A DNA stretch of 64,000 nt, taken from NCBI GenBank assembly GCA_035529895.1, contig DATKVV010000053.1:26932-90931 (forward strand), in the 5' to 3' direction. Position 1 is the stretch's first letter, and every line of letters begins with the position of its first letter. This DNA comes from JAUWKC01 sp035529895 (GTDB lineage Bacteria > Planctomycetota > Phycisphaerae > Sedimentisphaerales > Anaerobacaceae). The position numbers were made by a program, and so were the translations under genes. Under the pieces are notes generated by a model. The model searched no databases. It worked only from the letters and a program-made list of their open reading frames with translations, and was not told the DNA's origin. Shown one piece after another: positions 17,523 through 26,537 of this stretch.

Positions 17523-19895
17523 ATGGCAAAATCGAGTTCAGCAAAAAAATCCCTGGTAATTGTCGAATCGCCCGCGAAGGCCAAAACGATAAACAAATAT
17601 CTCGGCCCGGACTTCGAGGTAAAGTCCTCGATGGGACATGTTCGGGATTTGCCCTCCAAAGGGCTCAATGTCGATATAGAAAATGGCTTTAAGCCGACCT
17701 ATGAGATAATGCCGGGCAAGAAACGCACGGTCCTGTCGTTACAGGGCGCCGCAAGAAAATGCCGGGACCTCTATCTGGCCACCGACCTTGACCGTGAAGG
17801 CGAAGCCATTGCGTGGCACCTGGCGCAGATTCTTGGTGTTCCCGAAGAAAGAACCTACCGCGTGATTTTCAACGCCATAACTCAGTCGGCCATAAAACGC
17901 GCCTTTGCCCAGCCGGGCAGGCTGGATATCGACAAGGTCAACGCACAGCAGGCCCGGCGAATACTCGACCGCATAGTGGGCTATCAGATAAGCCCGCTGC
18001 TGTGGAAGAAAGTTGCCAGAGGCTTGTCGGCCGGACGCGTACAATCCGTGGCCGTTAAGATAATCGTGGAAAGAGACAGAGAAATCCGCGCTTTCAAACC
18101 CGAGGAATACTGGCTAATCCCCGCGGTCTTCACGAGTGATTTGCAAAGCAGCTATACTGAGGATTGGCTCGATTTTATTACCCCAAAAACTGACGACGAT
18201 AAGCCGCCCTCAGTTGCAGAACAAACTAAATGGCTCGTGGAACACAACGCCTTCAAGGCCGAGCTTGACAAAATAGGCCTGGAAAAGTTCGAGGCATCCA
18301 ACAAAGATGAGGCAGAGCGAATTTATAATGCGCTAAGGCAAGCGGACTTCAGCGTCGCCGACATACAGACCAAACAGACCCTTTCCCAGCCGGCCCCTCC
18401 TTTTATCACCTCGACATTGCAGCAGGCCGCGGCCAATCGCATGGGATTTTCCACAAAGAGAACCATGACCGTAGCACAGCAATTGTACGAAGGTATCGAC
18501 ATGGGCTCAATGGGCGCTCTGGGCCTTATTACTTATATGAGAACAGACAGCACGCACCTTTCAGAAGAGGCGCTCGGGGAGGCTCGCAATTATATTAACA
18601 GGCATCTCGGACCCGAGTATCTGCCTGAGAAGCCCAGGATTTACGCGTCAAAGAAGACCGCCCAGCAGGCCCACGAAGCCATCCGGCCGACGGACGTGGA
18701 CCTGACGCCGCCTGAGTTAAAGGACTTCCTCACCAGCGACCAGTTCAAGCTGTACGATTTGGTGTGGCGCCGGTTTGTCGCCTGCCAGATGCCCCCTGCC
18801 ACATGGGACGTAACGAACCTCGATATAGTGGCTCAGACGTCATTAGCCCCGTGTTGGTATAAGAGTACCGGCCGGGTCCTGGTTTTTGACGGCTTCACCA
18901 GAATCTGGTCAAATTCGTCCGAACAGCAGCTACTGCCGGTTCTGGCTGCCGGCCAAAAATTATCGGCCATTGATATCAGGACGGAGCAGCATTTTACCAA
19001 ACCGACGCCCCGCTATACCGAGGCGTCTTTGGTAAAAGCACTCGAAAAAGAGGGAATCGGCAGGCCGAGCACTTATGCCGCTATCATCAGCACTATTCAG
19101 GAACGAGGCTACGTCGAGCAGAAAGACAAGAAGTTTTATGCCACCGACCTTGGGGAGGTGGTTACCGACAAACTTAACGAGTACTTCCCCAAAATAATGG
19201 ACATTGCCTTCACCCGCTATATGGAAGAGCAGCTTGATAAAATCGAAGAGCAGCACATCGATTGGCTTGGCGTTCTCAAAGAGTTTTACGGCCCGTTCAA
19301 AGAAAGCCTCGAGACGGCGATGTCCCAAATGAAACATGCCAAGGCTGAGGTTACCCCGAGCGAGTACACATGCCCGCGGTGCGGCCGGGGGATGGTTTAC
19401 AGGTTCGGCAAGAATGGAAAGTTCCTGAGCTGCGCGGGCTACCCCGCGTGCAAATTCGCCTGCCCATGCGATAAAGAGGGCAAAATGGTCGAAGAACGCA
19501 AGAGCGAACATAAATGCCCCGTCTGCGGCAAAGCTATGGTGCATAAGTACGGCCGATTTGGGCCGTTTCTGGGCTGCTCAGGTTATCCAGACTGCAAAAC
19601 CATACTCAAGCTCGACAAGCAGGGTAATCTCTTGCCTCCTAAGCCTCCGCCGGGGCCGACGGGAATAAAGTGCTATAAGTGCAAAGACGGCGAACTGGTA
19701 ATCAGACAGAGCAAAAAGGGGCCCTTCCTGGGCTGCAACCGTTTTCCCAAGTGCCGAACTATCGTTAGTCACCAGGAACTCGACCACTTGAGACTATTGC
19801 AATCGGCGGGAAAATGGCCGCCTCAAACGTGGGAGGAGGCCGACCTGATTCTGGGAAGAAAGAAAGCCAGGAAAACCGCCAAGGCCGAAAAATAA
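17523..19895 (+). CDS. topA: DNA topoisomerase I
   Basis: Type IA enzyme that relaxes negative supercoils. The TOPRIM domain is at the N-terminus (LVIVESPAKAKTINKYLG, ATDLDREGEAIAWHL), the DNA-gate domain carries the catalytic tyrosine in GLITYMRTDSTHLS (Tyr338), and EKEGIGRPSTYAAIISTIQERGYV is diagnostic. The C-terminus has three four-cysteine zinc ribbons: CPRCGRG...CAGYPACK, CPVCGKA...CSGYPDCK and CYKCKDG...CNRFPKC. It ends with WPPQTWEEADLILGRKK and a basic tail. 790 residues, usual length. A degraded piece resembling this tail occurs at about 46965-47040 on the other strand. Confidence 0.97.
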   Translation: MAKSSSAKKSLVIVESPAKAKTINKYLGPDFEVKSSMGHVRDLPSKGLNVDIENGFKPTYEIMPGKKRTVLSLQGAARKCRDLYLATDLDREGEAIAWHLAQILGVPEERTYRVIFNAITQSAIKRAFAQPGRLDIDKVNAQQARRILDRIVGYQISPLLWKKVARGLSAGRVQSVAVKIIVERDREIRAFKPEEYWLIPAVFTSDLQSSYTEDWLDFITPKTDDDKPPSVAEQTKWLVEHNAFKAELDKIGLEKFEASNKDEAERIYNALRQADFSVADIQTKQTLSQPAPPFITSTLQQAAANRMGFSTKRTMTVAQQLYEGIDMGSMGALGLITYMRTDSTHLSEEALGEARNYINRHLGPEYLPEKPRIYASKKTAQQAHEAIRPTDVDLTPPELKDFLTSDQFKLYDLVWRRFVACQMPPATWDVTNLDIVAQTSLAPCWYKSTGRVLVFDGFTRIWSNSSEQQLLPVLAAGQKLSAIDIRTEQHFTKPTPRYTEASLVKALEKEGIGRPSTYAAIISTIQERGYVEQKDKKFYATDLGEVVTDKLNEYFPKIMDIAFTRYMEEQLDKIEEQHIDWLGVLKEFYGPFKESLETAMSQMKHAKAEVTPSEYTCPRCGRGMVYRFGKNGKFLSCAGYPACKFACPCDKEGKMVEERKSEHKCPVCGKAMVHKYGRFGPFLGCSGYPDCKTILKLDKQGNLLPPKPPPGPTGIKCYKCKDGELVIRQSKKGPFLGCNRFPKCRTIVSHQELDHLRLLQSAGKWPPQTWEEADLILGRKKARKTAKAEK

Positions 19896-19933
19896 GGCAG
19901 TAGCCGCGTCTGTCTGCACGCTACTGCCTCTTT
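19895..19933 (+). terminator. stem-loop after topA
   Basis: AGGCAGTAGC (19895-19904) pairs perfectly with GCTACTGCCT (19920-19929), starting at the last base of the stop codon and followed by CTTT only. Probably a terminator, though the T-run is short. Confidence 0.6.
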
Positions 19934-20177
19934 AGGAGGAAAGAAAAATGACACCATTATTATAACCACTCAGTGCACCAGGTCAAGGTTTTTCCCGCTC
20001 AAAACGTAAAGACACTCTTATCGTACGGGCAAGCCGCGGGGGCGGGCCAAGGCGCCCAATTTCGAGACCCGTGAAGAATAGGCCCTGCTGCGGGTTTGGA
20101 AACTGAAGAGTTGTAAGACCGGCTTTTGAGAGGTATAATAATTGGAGCAAAAAGAGATATTGTTGGGGTTAGCACAA

Positions 20178-20498
20178 ATGAATGAACCTGGCAAAATCGG
20201 AGCAAAGCCTCTCGAAACGGTCGAGCCGATAGGCAAGCGGGTCCTGATTCGCAAAGATGAGGACAAGAAACAGACAAAGGGCGGGATCCAGCTTCCCGAC
20301 AATATAGAAATCCCCACTATAACCGGCCGGGTCGTGTCAATCTCCGCCGAAGTCGAAAACATGCCCGATATACCTCTGCGCCAATACGATAAGGTGCTGT
20401 TTAATCCCAAAGGCGCCATACCCGTTGACTTCGAAGGCGACAATCGTCTGTTTGTTGTAGACATCGAAAACATCGTGGCGGTCTTCAGACAGGCGTGA
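20178..20498 (+). CDS. GroES-like co-chaperonin family protein
   Basis: About 106 residues from ATG 20178, with GGGG ten bases upstream. The order of strands fits the GroES fold: VEPIGKRVLIRKDEDKKQTKGGIQLPDN (the roof and mobile-loop region), TGRVVSISAEVEN, QYDKVLFNPKGAIPVDFEGDNRLFVVDIENIVAVF. Canonical GroES has the mobile loop followed by GGIVLP; here it is GGIQLP. There is no groEL next to it, and planctomycetes often carry several such stand-alone GroES-like proteins, so a chaperonin role is only inferred. A truncated copy of its last 40 codons lies at 23168-23292. Confidence 0.8.
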   Translation: MNEPGKIGAKPLETVEPIGKRVLIRKDEDKKQTKGGIQLPDNIEIPTITGRVVSISAEVENMPDIPLRQYDKVLFNPKGAIPVDFEGDNRLFVVDIENIVAVFRQA

Positions 20499-20597
20499 TA
20501 TTGCCGACGCCGGGCTTTGCCGGCCCCGCATCAACTGGTGCACCAAGAAATCACCATTCGCTTTCCCACAGAATTTCTGATATTTCTAACACTTGTG

Positions 20598-20624
20598 GGA
20601 ACTTTTTACGCTTTGGTTACGACA
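20598..20624 (+). promoter_or_regulatory. candidate ECF-type promoter
   Basis: GGAAC at 20598-20602, 16-bp spacer and ACGACA at 20619-20624, resembling the -35 GGAAC and CGT/CGA -10 of ECF promoters. It lies 20 bp before the ATG of the ECF sigma gene, which suggests self-activation. Inference only. Confidence 0.35.
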
Positions 20625-20643
20625 TTATCTGTGGTTCGAAAGC

Positions 20644-21153
20644 ATGACGGGCGCATTCAAGACTGAAATCGAGGAACTCTGGACCCGGACGGCCGGCAAA
20701 ATCCGGGCCTATGCGCTCTGTGTGTGCGGCAGCCGCGTAGCTGCTGAAGATATCCTGCAGGACTGTTACCTCCGCGCCGTGCGGGGATGGATGCAGTTTG
20801 ACGGCAGGGCAAGCAGGCAGGCCTGGCTGTTCGGAATTGTCAGGAAGGCATGTGCTGACTGGTGCAGGCAAGAGAAACGCAGAGCCACTGTAGTTCCTTT
20901 AGAGAGCCTGGATGAGTTTGGCGACAATACCCTTGAGAAGTCAGATATCGACCGCTTCGAGGCCGTGTGGAATGCCGTCGAAAACCTCGACGCCGAGCAA
21001 AAAGAGGTGGTTCATCTCAGATTTGCCGCCGGTTTGAGTTATGCTGAGATGGCACAGACCCTTGGGATACCGGTCGGAACCGTGAGGTCGCGGCTGCACC
21101 GAGGATTGAATGCTGTAAGAGCACAGATTAGGGAGCAAGAAAATGGAACGTGA
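20644..21153 (+). CDS. ECF sigma factor, module 1
   Basis: An RNA polymerase sigma factor of the extracytoplasmic-function class, about 169 residues. Region 2 reads AYALCVCGSRVAAEDILQDCYLRAVRGW with the DxLQDxYLRA helix; region 4 is LDAEQKEVVHLRFAAGLSYA followed by EMAQTLGIPVGTVRSRLHRG. ATG 20644 is used; the frame is also open to GTG 20593, but that would overlap the candidate promoter. The next gene overlaps by 11 bp, so sigma, membrane partner and lipoprotein form one operon. Two cysteines in region 2.1 are unusual. The signal sensed is unknown. Confidence 0.9.
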   Translation: MTGAFKTEIEELWTRTAGKIRAYALCVCGSRVAAEDILQDCYLRAVRGWMQFDGRASRQAWLFGIVRKACADWCRQEKRRATVVPLESLDEFGDNTLEKSDIDRFEAVWNAVENLDAEQKEVVHLRFAAGLSYAEMAQTLGIPVGTVRSRLHRGLNAVRAQIREQENGT

Positions 21154-21679
21154 CACGATAGAACGGCTGGCCATCGATTTGGCCGCCGGCGAATTAAACG
21201 AGGATGCCGAAGCCTTGTTCAGAGAGTATCTTGCCGAGCACCCCAAGGCCAATAGATGGGCACAGAATATGTCCCAGATTTATGACAAGACAGAGGCGGC
21301 AATTGAGGCAAAGATAAGTAACGCATACGCAGGTGTTGAAGTCGCCGCGGCCAATAAAAAAGCCTTGTCACGGGCGAGATTGTGGCCGGTCGGCCGCTGG
21401 GCGGCGGTGGTGGCGTTTGCCATTGGCGTCGCTTTTGCCGTCGGCCGCTGGTCGGTTGTCACCGAAACCCGCAAACCTGTTGCTGTCAAGACCACCCTCC
21501 ATCCTGCAGTAAGTCAAAACTTGCTTGATTTGAAAGCAAAGTACGAAGGCACCTTCTGGGCAGACAAAATCATATCTTCCCTCGAACCCAAGCCCTATCC
21601 AAAACACAAAGGGAATAACTGGACTGGAACATTCTGGTCCAGCCTCAGACCATACATGAAGGAAAAGCACGATGAATAA
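21143..21679 (+). CDS. probable membrane-bound anti-sigma factor, module 1
   Basis: 178 residues. An acidic N-terminal part (AIDLAAGELNEDAEALFREYLAEHPKAN) is followed by one membrane span near residues 83-103 (WAAVVAFAIGVAFAVGRWSV) and a periplasmic C-terminal part. The arrangement and 11-bp overlap with the sigma gene are typical of anti-sigma factors, with the cytosolic N-terminus holding the sigma factor. No HxxxCxxC zinc motif is visible, so it is not of the ZAS type. Function is inferred from position and topology. Confidence 0.6.
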   Translation: MERDTIERLAIDLAAGELNEDAEALFREYLAEHPKANRWAQNMSQIYDKTEAAIEAKISNAYAGVEVAAANKKALSRARLWPVGRWAAVVAFAIGVAFAVGRWSVVTETRKPVAVKTTLHPAVSQNLLDLKAKYEGTFWADKIISSLEPKPYPKHKGNNWTGTFWSSLRPYMKEKHDE

Positions 21680-23129
21680 TCACAGAATGAGTTATCTGTT
21701 CGTCGCTTGTTATGCGGCCGCAGCTTTCATCGCCGGCTGTATACCCGAAGACTCTCTGCAGTGGTCGCAGGATGGATCGGTGGGACTGCTAAGAATACAG
21801 TCCTCGCTCTACCTTGTGGACGGACAAAGTGGTGAGCTGACTGAGATTGCCCAAGCCAATATTGCTCCCTGGCCGGATATATCAAGAGACGGAAACATGG
21901 TCGCTTACTGCCAGGAGGCTGAGTCCCCGAACTTGTCCGAGGGATTGAAAGTGCTGCCCGAAGGTCAGGTGAAAATGATACAGCACTGGGCCGGGCAAAT
22001 GGAAAAAGAAATCCTAAATAGCGGCGGATTGGTTGACGGCAAGTTTCCTTTACCTGAAAAAGGGCTGTTGGTGCCCGACGACTATGGCAACTGGGTCATT
22101 CGTTATATGTGCGAGAAAGCCGACAAAGACTTTCTGAACAAGCTGGGAAAAGGCGAGATTGAAAAGGCTAAACAAAAGCAACTCCGCTATATGCAGATCA
22201 TCGCGGCGCCGACCAGGGCTCCCGGCGAAGGACGCGTCGTGGCCACGAGCTTGTTCAAAGCGATGGCAACAAGACTCTCACCGGACGGTAAATTCGTGGC
22301 CTATCTGATGCACACACTGCGGGGAGAGATCAATAATACTCTTGAGGAATATGGCCTGTATGTGGCCTCACTCGATGGCACGGTCAAGGCAATGCTCGTC
22401 AGTGACCGGGTCGCTGTCAGCTACGACTGGCGAGAAGATGGCAGAGCGATAGCCTATATGACGGCAGGTACAGGATATGACGAGAGTCTTGTTCTGGGCA
22501 CCATCCAGCAGCGAACCGTGGTTGACGAAAGCGGAAATCTCGTCAAACAGCCGGTCCCTGCTTACAAACAAGGTTCTGCGGGAACTCACACATGCATAGC
22601 GGGCGAGAAAGACCTTGCCGGCATCCTATTTCATCCCTGGATGAAGGTCCAGTATGGGCAGTCCGGACGAATCTTCTTTTCGAGTGCGACTCTATCCCTG
22701 CCTTTAGGTTCAATGGACGAGCCGGGGTGGTCTCTGTTCTGCTACGACTCGGTGACTAGGTCCGTGGCAAACGTACTTCCCACAATTGCGTCGGATTTGG
22801 TTGGTCAAAACGTGGATGTCTTCGCCCTGTCACCGGATGGCAAAAGCGTTTTGCTGCCCATGGAAAAGAACAGATTTGGTATCTACACATTCAGCGACGG
22901 CACAAGAAAAGTTCCGATTGAAGAAGCCGAGGCGTTTGGTAACGAGTTGGGCCTGGCCCCCGCATGGAAAGGAAATAATGAAATATCAGGTCTTGTGGCC
23001 GAAAACAGCCATTTTCTCGTCAAAAAAGGCAAGCAAAAACACCACCGAAGAGAAATAGTCGTTCTTGGCGCGGATGGTAAGCTTCGGCAGGTCCTCAGCC
23101 GGAACTGGCCCGATGACCTGATCCCATAA
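21672..23129 (+). CDS. PD40/TolB-like beta-propeller lipoprotein
   Basis: 485 residues. The N-terminus MNNHRMSYLFVACYAAAAFI continues AGC, a lipobox, so the protein is probably lipid-anchored. Repeats of the type PWPDISRDGNMVAYCQE, TRLSPDGKFVAYLMHT, YDWREDGRAIAYMT and FALSPDGKSVLLPME are WD40-like/PD40 blades as in TolB. It overlaps the preceding membrane protein gene by 8 bp, closing the three-gene ECF module. It is probably the effector or sensor of the module; the ligand is unknown. Confidence 0.75.
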   Translation: MNNHRMSYLFVACYAAAAFIAGCIPEDSLQWSQDGSVGLLRIQSSLYLVDGQSGELTEIAQANIAPWPDISRDGNMVAYCQEAESPNLSEGLKVLPEGQVKMIQHWAGQMEKEILNSGGLVDGKFPLPEKGLLVPDDYGNWVIRYMCEKADKDFLNKLGKGEIEKAKQKQLRYMQIIAAPTRAPGEGRVVATSLFKAMATRLSPDGKFVAYLMHTLRGEINNTLEEYGLYVASLDGTVKAMLVSDRVAVSYDWREDGRAIAYMTAGTGYDESLVLGTIQQRTVVDESGNLVKQPVPAYKQGSAGTHTCIAGEKDLAGILFHPWMKVQYGQSGRIFFSSATLSLPLGSMDEPGWSLFCYDSVTRSVANVLPTIASDLVGQNVDVFALSPDGKSVLLPMEKNRFGIYTFSDGTRKVPIEEAEAFGNELGLAPAWKGNNEISGLVAENSHFLVKKGKQKHHRREIVVLGADGKLRQVLSRNWPDDLIP

Positions 23130-23167
23130 TCTCACAAGGCCCTGCCGCACCCAGGTCTAATACTAGC

Positions 23168-23292
23168 GGCTGCGCCAATACGACAAGGCGCTGTTCAATC
23201 CCAAGGACGCAATTCCTGTCGATTTCGAAGGCGATAACCGTCTTTTTGTCGTACATGTCGAAAATGTCGGCGCCGTCTTCCGAAAGGCATAA
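23168..23292 (+). pseudogene. 3' fragment of a GroES-like gene
   Basis: Read from 23168, the frame gives LRQYDKALFNPKDAIPVDFE and then GDNRLFVVHVENVGAVFRKA and TAA. This matches the last 40 residues of the GroES-like protein at 20178-20498 at all but a handful of positions. There is no start codon or upstream part, and it begins 38 bp after the stop of the lipoprotein gene. It is a truncated duplicate left about 2.8 kb from its parent copy, and cannot make the full fold. Confidence 0.85.
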
Positions 23293-23442
23293 GAAATCTC
23301 CCGGAAGCAGGCATGACACCGTTCTGCGGCGCGTGACGCTACACAATGAATAATCCTCGGTTTCCTGCTTGGCGATTTTGTGCAATTGAAGTATATTCTC
23401 CAGGGTATCTATTTGAAGAGCCGGGCTTGAAGGAATCGGTAT

Positions 23443-23709
23443 ATGCCTGATGGAAACAGAAATACCTGGTCTGCAAAAATCAAGAGGACATTTACCTCGG
23501 TCCTGCCCATTTCCAAAAAACGGAAAGGTCAATGCATTCGCTGTGGAGCATGTTGCAAATTGCCCAACGTCTGCACCTTCCTCAGGTACACCGCCGACGG
23601 CAAACCATGCTGCTCTATTTACATTATTCGCCCGTTAAACTGCAGGAAATACCCAAGAACCGAATCTGAATTCGTTACCGCCGATACGTGCGGTTACAAA
23701 TTCGATTGA
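23443..23709 (+). CDS. YkgJ-type cysteine-cluster protein
   Basis: 88 residues with GQCIRCGACCKLPNVCTFLR and KPCCSIYIIRPLNCRKYPR, the CxxCxxCC...C...CxxY(x)xRPxxCRxYP pattern of the YkgJ/Fli-B-like family, thought to bind zinc or an Fe-S cluster. The N-terminus KIKRTFTSVLPISKKRK is basic. Function in this family is not established. It sits alone after the broken GroES-like copy and is convergent with the PEP-CTERM genes. Confidence 0.75.
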   Translation: MPDGNRNTWSAKIKRTFTSVLPISKKRKGQCIRCGACCKLPNVCTFLRYTADGKPCCSIYIIRPLNCRKYPRTESEFVTADTCGYKFD

Positions 23710-23880
23710 GCGGCCCAGGGCATGTTTTGCAGCGCATGCGAGGCCACTTCTGCTCAGGCATCATAATAATCCTTAGGGGGGCCGGGGGGGACGTATTAAG
23801 TTGTCTTTTCTTTCGAATGTTCCTCCATCCGATAGTTAAATTTTCCGGCCGGCCGCGGCGAAAACGCGTCCGGGCGGTTC

Positions 23881-24438
23881 TTATGCTCGGCGTTTTATCA
23901 GAAATACCATGCCGCTCAGGCCGAGCAGCAAAACCGTTGCCGGCTCGGGGACGCCGGTAACCGTCACATTTCCGCTGACTCTTATACCTTTGACGGTGCC
24001 GCCGTCAACCCGACCAAAGATCATGTCGCCCATAGTCGCCTGTCCATAACCGCCTTCGTCCACGTAGAAACTAATATCGGCGGTAATTCCGGGTGTCTCC
24101 GGCGACCCAAGCTGGATGGTAAACACGTCGAAGGGATACTCGGTCGCGGTGTCAGAGCCGCTCTTCGGCTCTACATTGCTCAGTATAGAAACCCACGTGG
24201 GCTGAGGAAGCATCGGAAACTTCACCCACAACTTTGCTTCGGTCAGCTCCCAGGTGTAATCGTACTGCGGAAAACCCGAATCAACGACCGAAGGTGAAGT
24301 CCAGGACGCACTGGCCGTGGCATCATAAGTCTCTAAGACGAAACTCCACTCCGCCGGATTAACGGTTATCGCTGCTGCCGTCGAACCCAAAGCGGCTGTC
24401 AACACAAGGGATGTAAGAATCATTACAGACTTTTTCAC
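23881..24438 (-). CDS. PEP-CTERM sorting domain protein 1
   Basis: 185 residues from GTG 24438, with GGGG nine bases upstream. Signal peptide MKKSVMILTSLVLTAALGST continuing AAA. The C-terminus is VPEPATVLLLGLSGMVFLIK followed by RRA: the VPEP motif, a membrane helix and a basic end recognised by exosortase. The middle is beta-rich and without a known domain. It is likely cleaved by exosortase and bound to surface polysaccharide; no exosortase gene is in this window. Confidence 0.85.
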   Translation of the reverse strand: MKKSVMILTSLVLTAALGSTAAAITVNPAEWSFVLETYDATASASWTSPSVVDSGFPQYDYTWELTEAKLWVKFPMLPQPTWVSILSNVEPKSGSDTATEYPFDVFTIQLGSPETPGITADISFYVDEGGYGQATMGDMIFGRVDGGTVKGIRVSGNVTVTGVPEPATVLLLGLSGMVFLIKRRA

Positions 24439-24535
24439 TTCGGTTTTCCCCGCGAAAATCCCTTTCTCACAGCGTTCCTGCTATAATGAACTAACGACAA
24501 CTCACTTTTCTTGTTCATCAAACAATCGTCTTTCT

Positions 24536-25096
24536 TTATCGGCCTTCTTTCTTTGCGCCGCGCCCGGCGAAAGCAAACAAGCTTCCTCCAATTATCAAAC
24601 CTGCGGCTGTCGGCTCCGGTACGGGCCACTCGTAGTGGATTTTAGGCGGCTTCGGGCCTACACCCGAGCCCTTGGCGGCATACGTCGCGTAACGTTCATA
24701 GTTTGCGACCAGGCCGCCCCCGGGACCACCGGACGCCTGCCCTTCAGCAACCGCAGCCCCATACAGGACTTGCTCAAATACCGCAATAACAATCTTCGGT
24801 GAATCAAGCGATACAGTGGTGCTGTTTTCGGTCGGGTCGCTTACATCGCCCAGCCAATACACAAATTGATAGCCGGCCTTTGGAATCGCGGTCAAAACAA
24901 CCGGTGCATTAGCGTCAAACCGGTGGACCCCCACGTCTGGGGTGGTCTTTCCGCCCTGGAAGGGCGTTTTCTGAAGCAAAAGCACAGAGCTGCTGGTTCG
25001 GCTGTACGCCGGCTGAAGCAAGCCAGGCGAAATAGCCACAATTGCTATTATCGCACCCCATACGCCGAATGTCAGCCTATTGCCTTTCACTATCAC
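24536..25096 (-). CDS. secreted protein with PEP-CTERM-like end 2
   Basis: 186 residues. Hydrophobic N-terminal signal (VWGAIIAIVAISPGLLQPAY). Residues about 60-107 (APVVLTAIPKAGYQFVYWLG and onward to IVIAVFE) look like the bacterial repeat domain with its aGYxFxxWxG core. The C-terminus VPEPTAAGLIIGGSLFAFAG with a basic tail is a PEP-CTERM variant. GTG 25096 is used, with GTG 25090 possible. It lies about 100 bp upstream of PEP-CTERM gene 1 on the same strand. Confidence 0.7.
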   Translation of the reverse strand: MIVKGNRLTFGVWGAIIAIVAISPGLLQPAYSRTSSSVLLLQKTPFQGGKTTPDVGVHRFDANAPVVLTAIPKAGYQFVYWLGDVSDPTENSTTVSLDSPKIVIAVFEQVLYGAAVAEGQASGGPGGGLVANYERYATYAAKGSGVGPKPPKIHYEWPVPEPTAAGLIIGGSLFAFAGRGAKKEGR

Positions 25097-25267
25097 TCAG
25101 TCCTGAAAAAGAACTCCGGGACAAACAATGAAACCAGGGGCAAAACTATTTATCATTTGCCCTCGACAAACAGGGTTCACTTCTGTTCCCTTTACCCCCA
25201 AAGCAAGAGTGCTTTCACTTGTTACAGTCTGTTGGCGAAGTTGCTGTGCCAACAGACTGTCTAACCA

Positions 25268-25810
25268 CTAAAAACCCATAAGCCGGCCGCGCCAATCAGT
25301 ACCACCAAGCCCGAGTCCAACATCCGTGCAGCCAAATCTTCCGTCGGAGATACATTGCCTGTATGTCATGTATGGGTTAAAGGATATGGTTCTATGCCCG
25401 CCGCACGAGTACAAAAACACCGAATGTTCACTGGTGTCCGCTATGTCGGTCAAGAGCAGCTTTATGTCTTGGCCTGTCTCACCCGGCACACAGCGAAAGG
25501 CCGGACCCATACCGCGCCGAATCTGCTCAGTCCCAGCCGTCTCCGCGCAAGCACCGATACCTTCCCATATTTCGCCCCAACAAGAACCGTCTGTCGCCGC
25601 AGAATCCTGATAAGGTATTTGGCCGGTGTTCAACAACGCCTCTAATGGCTCATCACAAATTTCGTATGCGTCACCGACGCTTGCCGCATCAATCGCCGGA
25701 TTCCAGTTGTCGCAGCCTGTCGTGCCTACTGCCCCCGCGTGCGCATTTGCCGCAAGCAACCCCACAACAAGTAATAACTCAGCATACCTCAGTCTTGTTA
25801 TATGCCTCAT
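25268..25810 (-). CDS. secreted protein of unknown function
   Basis: The ATG at 25810 is chosen because AAGGAGGT lies upstream and a signal peptide begins directly (LRYAELLLVVGLLAANAHAG). About 180 residues. The mature part contains seven cysteines (for example TGCDNW, YEICDE, GSCWGEIWEGIGACAE, YRQCISDGRFGCTD), suggesting disulphides outside the cytoplasm. No known domain recognised and no PEP-CTERM end. It sits between two PEP-CTERM genes on the same strand. Confidence 0.6.
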   Translation of the reverse strand: MRHITRLRYAELLLVVGLLAANAHAGAVGTTGCDNWNPAIDAASVGDAYEICDEPLEALLNTGQIPYQDSAATDGSCWGEIWEGIGACAETAGTEQIRRGMGPAFRCVPGETGQDIKLLLTDIADTSEHSVFLYSCGGHRTISFNPYMTYRQCISDGRFGCTDVGLGLGGTDWRGRLMGF

Positions 25811-25904
25811 TTTTTCTCTTACCTCCTTTCTGCCGTCAACAACCTGTTTTTTTGCCAAGAGTGTACATGGCCCTTGGTTTCACAGGGGTTTGTCCCCCTG
25901 TCCT

Positions 25905-26537
25905 TTAAACAGACGACCTTTTACGAGTAAGAGTCAGCAGCGCCCCTCCCAGGCCGAGCAGACACACTGTGGCCGGCTCCGGCACCGGCGTGGGCAAACC
26001 CTCTATAACCTGGCCGACGCTCCCTCCCTCTATTATGCCGAACCCGTCTGTCGGGGGATCCTCGCTGCCGAAAAGCAGTACGACCGAATTCCGCCCTTTC
26101 CCGACCACTCCCCCCGAAGAGGGCAGAAAAAGATAGACCGCGCTCTGCGCCGCCTGAGCATCAGGGGAAAAGTACGCCATAGATGGTTCGATGTTGTCGG
26201 TCCCCTCAGCGCTGTCCCAGCCAATAGCCCCGAGCTGAGCGCCCTCCAGGATCCCCACGCACAAACAATCGATACAGACGTTGGAAATGTCGGAATTGCT
26301 GATCTGATACGTATAAGTGTACGTGCTGCCGGCCAGAACCTTTTCGGGCCCGTTGTTGTAAACGACGTAGTCAATCTGGCCGGTAAGTATCCGTCCCTCG
26401 GGGCCGTGGTATTCAAAATCCACGACGCCCGACCAGCCCGGCACTGGCTCGGTGACAATTAATGCGTTCACCGGACTTGCAAACAAAGTTGCAAGCGCAA
26501 CCAGAGCCGGAAACACCAATTTATTTGTGGATTTCAT
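25905..26537 (-). CDS. PEP-CTERM sorting domain protein 3
   Basis: 210 residues from ATG 26537, with GGGGAG upstream. Signal peptide MKSTNKLVFPALVALATLFA followed by SPVNA. C-terminus VPEPATVCLLGLGGALLTLT with RKRSSV, a clear PEP-CTERM. The mature part has a CIDCLCVG cysteine cluster. Probably surface-sorted by exosortase. First gene of the leftward secreted-protein cluster. Confidence 0.85.
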   Translation of the reverse strand: MKSTNKLVFPALVALATLFASPVNALIVTEPVPGWSGVVDFEYHGPEGRILTGQIDYVVYNNGPEKVLAGSTYTYTYQISNSDISNVCIDCLCVGILEGAQLGAIGWDSAEGTDNIEPSMAYFSPDAQAAQSAVYLFLPSSGGVVGKGRNSVVLLFGSEDPPTDGFGIIEGGSVGQVIEGLPTPVPEPATVCLLGLGGALLTLTRKRSSV

